A stretch of DNA of 26,773 nucleotides from Anammoximicrobium sp964409865. GTDB taxonomy: Bacteria; Planctomycetota; Planctomycetia; Pirellulales; Pirellulaceae. Below are positions 23,360 through 26,773 of this stretch, in pieces; the first letter of the stretch is position 1, and each line of letters begins with the position of its first letter. The notes below the pieces were generated by a model. The model was not told the origin of the DNA. It ran no database searches and saw only the letters and a program-made list of their open reading frames with translations. The stretch lies in assembly GCA_964409865.1 (NCBI GenBank), contig CAYPGE010000071.1, positions 1 to 26,773 on the forward strand, read 5' to 3'. A program made the position numbers and the translations under genes.

Positions 23360-24184
23360 TCACATCGGGAACGGTTCATCGCTGAGAGCCGTCTCCAAGA
23401 ACTGGTCGATTTCGGCACCGGCGCCCTCCCAGACCTCGTCCGCCAAGCGGCGCAGTTCGTCGCGGCGGATGCGGTCGTAGTTGCCGCGGACCATGCGGCG
23501 GAAATCGCCCGCATCGTACTCCCGCTTTTCCCGGTCCCGATGCGGGGACACCATGGCCGCGTACTTGGCCACCAGCGCAGCCTCCAAGGTGGGAATGCGG
23601 TGCTGGGTTTCCTCGTCGATCAGGACGTGCTGCTTCAGGATCGTCTGCTGGAACTTGCCCCAGGGTTGCATCAGGTCGATGACCGCCTTGGGCTTGCCGT
23701 CCGGGCCGAGATCGGCCGGGTCGAGGAACCGGACCACCTGCGACAGTTCGCGGACGATCAGGTTCGGCCAGGCGCTGCGGATCGCCTTGACCGCCCGTTT
23801 CCGTTCGCTGTACGGGATCATCACGTCCACGTCTTGCGTGGCACGCGGCTGCGTCAGGTAGCCGACGGAACCGTGCAGTCCCATCAGGACCCAGTTTTTC
23901 ACTCCCGCCGCCACGAGCACGTCGATGACTTCCTGCGGACCGATATTCATGGCTTGCTTCCGATGGATGCTGCGGTAGTTCGCCGTCAGCCACGCGCTCT
24001 TGCGCACGCCGTACGCATGACCGGCCGCACACGTGGGGTCCAGGTCATCCAGCCCCTGGCAAGCGTCTGCGTACTGAGCCATCGCCCGCCGCCGCCGCTC
24101 CAGATGCTCCGGCGTGAAAAACTCGGGCAGCGCGGCCTTCGGCGGAGCAACGCGGTTGGCGGATGTTGGACGTTTTCGGGGCAT
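23360..24184 (-). CDS. Nucleotidyltransferase-fold protein (AbiEii/MNT-like), 274 aa
   Basis: The central part reads NWVLMGLHGSVGYL followed by TQPRATQDVDVMIP, a nucleotidyltransferase active-site pattern: a G-x-x-G-S-like loop (G102-S106) then D118-x-D120, with D170 in AVIDLM as the probable third acid. The N-terminal 90 residues are basic and of unknown role. The C-terminus (EAALVAKYAAMVSPHRDREK) fits the helical part seen in AbiEii-type proteins, where a Lys and acidic residues follow. The start at 24184 has GGAGG 8 nt upstream. No antitoxin-like partner is adjacent, so it may be an orphan toxin-type or housekeeping nucleotidyltransferase. Target is unknown. It lies upstream of the DUF1570 gene on the same strand, 149 nt apart. 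Confidence 0.75.
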   Translation of the reverse strand: MPRKRPTSANRVAPPKAALPEFFTPEHLERRRRAMAQYADACQGLDDLDPTCAAGHAYGVRKSAWLTANYRSIHRKQAMNIGPQEVIDVLVAAGVKNWVLMGLHGSVGYLTQPRATQDVDVMIPYSERKRAVKAIRSAWPNLIVRELSQVVRFLDPADLGPDGKPKAVIDLMQPWGKFQQTILKQHVLIDEETQHRIPTLEAALVAKYAAMVSPHRDREKREYDAGDFRRMVRGNYDRIRRDELRRLADEVWEGAGAEIDQFLETALSDEPFPM

Positions 24185-24391
24185 GCGGAATTCCTCCAGC
24201 AACGGATGCCCCTATGATACGCGACACTCGGGACGACGCCAAGAAGTCGTGCTTCCCGCGTGGCCGCTTGTCATGCGGCGGGCATCTTGCGTGACGGGCG
24301 CCGTGCAGGGAGACTAACGGACAGTTTGTCTTGGCTCTGACGCCCCAAAACCCCGTGGCCCTTTTTTCGGTCCCATTAAGGAGACGCCGCC

Positions 24392-25327
24392 ATGTATCGC
24401 AACTGCCGCACAACTCGCCGAGTTTACGTAGCACTTCAAATCGCCCGTGTTTTTGCCATCTTGCTGCTGTCGGCTTCGCTCTCGGCGATCGCCGCAGACA
24501 GCGGCATCATCGCGCCGGGAGCGACGGTCGAGAAGCTGGCTGACGGGTTCAAGTTCACGGAAGGCCCCGCAGCCGACGCGGCCGGCAACGTGTACTTTAC
24601 CGATCAGCCGAACGATCGCATCCTGAAGTGGAGCACGGATGGCAAACTGTCGACGTTTCTGGAGCCTTGCGGCCGCTCGAACGGACTTTTTTTTGACAGC
24701 CAGGGACAGCTGTGGGCCTGTGCGGACGAGAAGAACGAACTCTGGCGCATCGACCCGCAGGGAAAGCACACCGCGGTCGTGAAGGACTACGAGGGCAAGC
24801 TCTTCAACGGCCCCAACGACCTCTGGATCAGGCCAGACGGCGGGATCTACTTCAGCGACCCGTTCTACAAGCGAGCCTACTGGAACCGCGGTCCCAAAGA
24901 ACAGGACGTCGCCGTCTACTACCTGTCGCCCGATCGTAAGAAACTGGTCCGAGTGGCGGACGACTTGACGCAGCCCAACGGTCTCATCGGCACTCCCGGC
25001 GGTCAGAAACTGTACGTCGCCGATATTGGCGCCAAGAAGACCTACGTCTACTCCATCCAGCCCGATGGCACGTTGACGGACAAAACGCTCTTCTGCGAGA
25101 TGGGCTCCGACGGGATGACCATCGACGACCGCGGCAACGTTTACCTGACCGGCAAGGGCGTGACGGTGTTCGATGCGGCGGGCAAGCAGATCGAGCAGAT
25201 CCCGGTTCCGGAGGGCTGGACCGCCAACGTCTGCTTCGGGGGCGCCGATCACCGGACGCTGTTCATCACGGCCAGCCGCAGCCTGTACGGCTTGCGGATG
25301 CAAGTCCGCGGAGCCGGGAGCCAGTAG
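24392..25327 (+). CDS. SMP-30/gluconolactonase/LRE-family protein, exported, 311 aa
   Basis: A basic N-terminus and hydrophobic core (VFAILLLSASLSAIAAD) make a signal peptide. The rest is a six-blade beta-propeller of the SMP-30/gluconolactonase family. The four expected metal-site residues are all visible: E57 in FTEGPA, N142 in FNGPNDLW, N196 in TQPNGL and D240 in GSDGMTID. The family opens sugar lactones such as gluconolactone using a divalent metal; export suggests action on extracytoplasmic sugar acids, matching its glycan-processing neighbours. TAAGGAG lies 9 nt upstream of the start. It is monocistronic and ends convergently with the DUF1559 gene at a shared hairpin. Confidence 0.92.
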   Translation: MYRNCRTTRRVYVALQIARVFAILLLSASLSAIAADSGIIAPGATVEKLADGFKFTEGPAADAAGNVYFTDQPNDRILKWSTDGKLSTFLEPCGRSNGLFFDSQGQLWACADEKNELWRIDPQGKHTAVVKDYEGKLFNGPNDLWIRPDGGIYFSDPFYKRAYWNRGPKEQDVAVYYLSPDRKKLVRVADDLTQPNGLIGTPGGQKLYVADIGAKKTYVYSIQPDGTLTDKTLFCEMGSDGMTIDDRGNVYLTGKGVTVFDAAGKQIEQIPVPEGWTANVCFGGADHRTLFITASRSLYGLRMQVRGAGSQ

Positions 25328-25354
25328 GGCCGCTTGAGGAAGACGATCAAGAAA

Positions 25355-25387
25355 AGAAGCCCGGCCTTCTGAACGAGCCGGGCTTCT
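25355..25387 (-). terminator. Terminator hairpin between convergent genes
   Basis: AGAAGCCCGGC (25355-25365) pairs perfectly with GCCGGGCTTCT (25377-25387) around an 11-nt loop. On the minus strand the stem is followed by TTTCTT, a short U-rich tail, so it should end the DUF1559 transcript. It may also act on the SMP-30 transcript arriving from the other side. Confidence 0.85.
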
Positions 25388-25399
25388 GGCAAGCCATGA

Positions 25400-26356
25400 C
25401 TACGGTATCGAGTCCGTCTCCATGCCCTCGGTGGTGCTCACGGCACGCCACGCGGCCAGGTCGATGGAGTCGGATACGAAGCGAGTCGCCCCGTCGCACA
25501 TCACCACTTGCACCCCGCCCGGATGCCGGCTGCGAGACGCGAACATGGTCGGGTTGGTGGCGTCGGAGACGGCGCAGGGCAAATTCAAGTCCGGCAGGTT
25601 GACGCAGTAGCCGGCCGTATAAATCCGGTCGGGCAACCGGCTGTTTGGTGGCAGGTAGGTGGTGAACTGGCACGCGTCGGCCCACCAGGTGAACCCGCGC
25701 AGGTCGGACCCCGTCCCTTGCAGCACCTCGCCGACCATCATCGTATTGCTGGTGCCGTCGATGATGTCGGCCATCACCTTGCCCTTGAACGGCTCGGCGG
25801 TGTACTTGGCAATCGAAAACGGCCCGCCGCGGTGGACGACGCCGTTCAAGTTCGCCGTCCGGCCGTAGTCCGTGTTGCCGAAGTTCACGGCATAGTTGTG
25901 ACTGGTGATGCCGCCGATCGGCGCGTTGGGCCGGTCGCTGGGACACGTGAACGAAGCGAACCGCTTGGTCGTCACGTTCGTCGTGTTTGGAGCGGCGCCG
26001 TATCGAGTGCCCGTGTACGTCGTTCCGCCCACTTGCACGACCGTCGTATCGTTGCCGCCCCAATTGATGTATTCGTCGGTCATGATGCCCTGTTCCATGT
26101 AACGCAGAATGAGAACTTGCCAAGTTCCCCAACAGCAGCCGTAGGGCCCCATGCCGGGAGGAAAACTCTTCAGCGTGTCATGATGGTTGTGCATCCCGAC
26201 CCCAATTTGTTTCAGGTTGTTGACGCACTGAGTTCGCCGTGCGGCCTCGCGGGCCGCCTGGATGGCTGGCAGCAGCAGGGCCACCAAGATTCCGATGATG
26301 GCAATCACCACCAATAACTCGACCAACGTGAATCCGATGCGACTGCGACGTGACAT
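25400..26356 (-). CDS. DUF1559 protein with prepilin-type N-terminal methylation signal, 318 aa
   Basis: The N-terminus RSRIGFTLVELLVVIAIIG is a type IV pilin/type II pseudopilin signal with cleavage after G8 and methylation of F9, E13 being the conserved Glu of mature pilins. It is followed by LLPAIQAAREAARRTQCVNN and LKQIGVGMHNHHDTLKSFPP, the hallmark of planctomycete DUF1559 proteins. The C-terminus carries SRHPGGVQVVMCDGATRFVS. These proteins occur in large paralogous families and are presumed to be pilin-like or surface-associated, though their role is not established. The start at 26356 is set by the signal; Shine-Dalgarno is weak. The gene upstream on the same strand is the small transthyretin-like protein, with a 98-bp compound repeat between them. 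Confidence 0.93.
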   Translation of the reverse strand: MSRRSRIGFTLVELLVVIAIIGILVALLLPAIQAAREAARRTQCVNNLKQIGVGMHNHHDTLKSFPPGMGPYGCCWGTWQVLILRYMEQGIMTDEYINWGGNDTTVVQVGGTTYTGTRYGAAPNTTNVTTKRFASFTCPSDRPNAPIGGITSHNYAVNFGNTDYGRTANLNGVVHRGGPFSIAKYTAEPFKGKVMADIIDGTSNTMMVGEVLQGTGSDLRGFTWWADACQFTTYLPPNSRLPDRIYTAGYCVNLPDLNLPCAVSDATNPTMFASRSRHPGGVQVVMCDGATRFVSDSIDLAAWRAVSTTEGMETDSIP

Positions 26357-26427
26357 GGCATACCCCCGATCCAAGATGAGAGAAAAGATCAAAAAAGTCC
26401 CCCCCAAACCCCCAGTAAACTCATTTA

Positions 26428-26525
26428 GCAGCATTCGAGAAATAACTGTCGCCCCGTCAGAGTAGCCATCACACTCCGTGTGATGATCAGCAAGAAACAC
26501 TGGACAGTTGTTTCTCGAACGCTGC
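26428..26525. repeat. 98-bp compound inverted repeat, intact copy 2
   Basis: The 23-nt arms (26428-26450, containing TTCGAGAAATAACTGTC, and 26503-26525) pair with two mismatches around a 52-nt spacer containing the hairpin CATCACAC-TCC-GTGTGATG (26467-26485). Size and layout are identical to 4119-4216. It starts 5 nt beyond the stop codon of the transthyretin-like gene and lies in the leader of DUF1559, where it might modulate read-through between the two. Confidence 0.9.
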
Positions 26526-26530
26526 TTTGG

Positions 26531-26773
26531 TCATTTCAGATCAAAGTCGAATACGTTGTTGCCGTCCTCCGTGACGTCGGCACTCAGCGTGCTTTCGACG
26601 TTGTACTGCGGAGGAATCAAGGCCTTCGCCTGCTGCGTCATCGATTCCGGGCCCGGCGGTCCCGCCGGCGCCGCCCCTGCGTCTTGAGCAGCACTGATAC
26701 GGACAGTGTACTTGCCCGGCGGGAGTCCTTTGTCTGCAGGAACCGAGTACTTGCCGTCGGTAATCGTGGAACC
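26531..26773 (-). CDS. C-terminal part of a small transthyretin-like exported protein, 5' end outside the window
   Basis: Eighty codons are visible before the TGA at 26531-26533. They read GSTITDGKYSVPADKGLPPG then KYTVRISAAQ, and end LIPPQYNVESTLSADVTE then DGNNVFDFDLK. This matches the carboxypeptidase-regulatory or transthyretin-like beta-sandwich of small planctomycete lipoproteins that are commonly encoded next to DUF1559 genes. The N-terminus, where a lipoprotein signal would be, is beyond the right edge. No enzymatic role is expected; it may be an envelope partner of the DUF1559 protein. Confidence 0.8.
   Translation of the reverse strand, partial: GSTITDGKYSVPADKGLPPGKYTVRISAAQDAGAAPAGPPGPESMTQQAKALIPPQYNVESTLSADVTEDGNNVFDFDLK

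Noticed and set aside
23360..24184. AbiE-type toxin-antitoxin pair
   Set aside because: No AbiEi-like antitoxin gene is adjacent on either side; the neighbours are an SMP-30 protein and a DUF1570 protein.

Overview
The window looks like a chromosomal segment of a planctomycete, most likely of the Pirellulales type. The evidence is a DUF1559 protein with a prepilin-type N-terminus next to a small transthyretin-like exported protein, several exported PQQ-type beta-propellers (one with the W-x-x-F-R-G-P-N-G start), a sulfatase, a DUF1080 protein, a Tat-exported sugar isomerase-like TIM barrel, a DUF1570/leucine-rich-repeat protein, high GC, and abundant palindromic intergenic repeats. I see no rRNA, tRNA, CRISPR array, prophage or intact insertion sequence.

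Layout, left to right. 49-2817 (-) is a large exported beta-propeller carrying two copies of an in-frame 51-bp palindrome. 2818-4252 has no intact gene; it holds a 248-bp foldback repeat, a DUF1559 C-terminal relic, a stem-loop repeat and a 98-bp compound inverted repeat. 4253-8009 (+) holds a dipeptide epimerase, a second beta-propeller, a 49-residue membrane protein and a Tat-exported TIM-barrel isomerase. 8170-10347 (+) is a TIM barrel fused to a formylglycine-generating-enzyme-like domain. 10509-12671 (-) is a DUF5060/clan-A-like glycosidase with a calcium-binding tail. 12923-13627 (+) is a compact XRE regulator/acyl carrier protein pair with a promoter and a probable autoregulatory operator. 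13864-18399 (-) is a two-gene unit, a beta-propeller followed by a GH116 glucosidase with an inserted jelly-roll domain. 18951-21073 (+) is a sulfatase and a DUF1080 hydrolase. 21273-24184 (-) holds a DUF1570 zinc-peptidase-like/LRR protein and a nucleotidyltransferase-fold protein. 24392-25327 (+) is an SMP-30/gluconolactonase. 25400 to the right edge (-) is DUF1559 and the truncated transthyretin-like protein.

Most products carry export signals and act on carbohydrates, sulfate esters or sugar acids. Read together, the window is a loose polysaccharide-degradation neighbourhood: glycosidases cut, the sulfatase desulfates, DUF1080, the isomerase-like barrel and the lactonase process released sugars, and the beta-propellers may bind or oxidise substrate. 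It is not a single operon, since strands alternate and most genes have their own ribosome binding site. The functional links are inference from family membership.

The most unusual content is the repeat landscape. At least five palindromic families are present. Two of them lie inside reading frames without breaking them, and two show paired (compensatory) arm changes between copies. The best candidate for an undescribed small genetic unit is the XRE-ACP pair.
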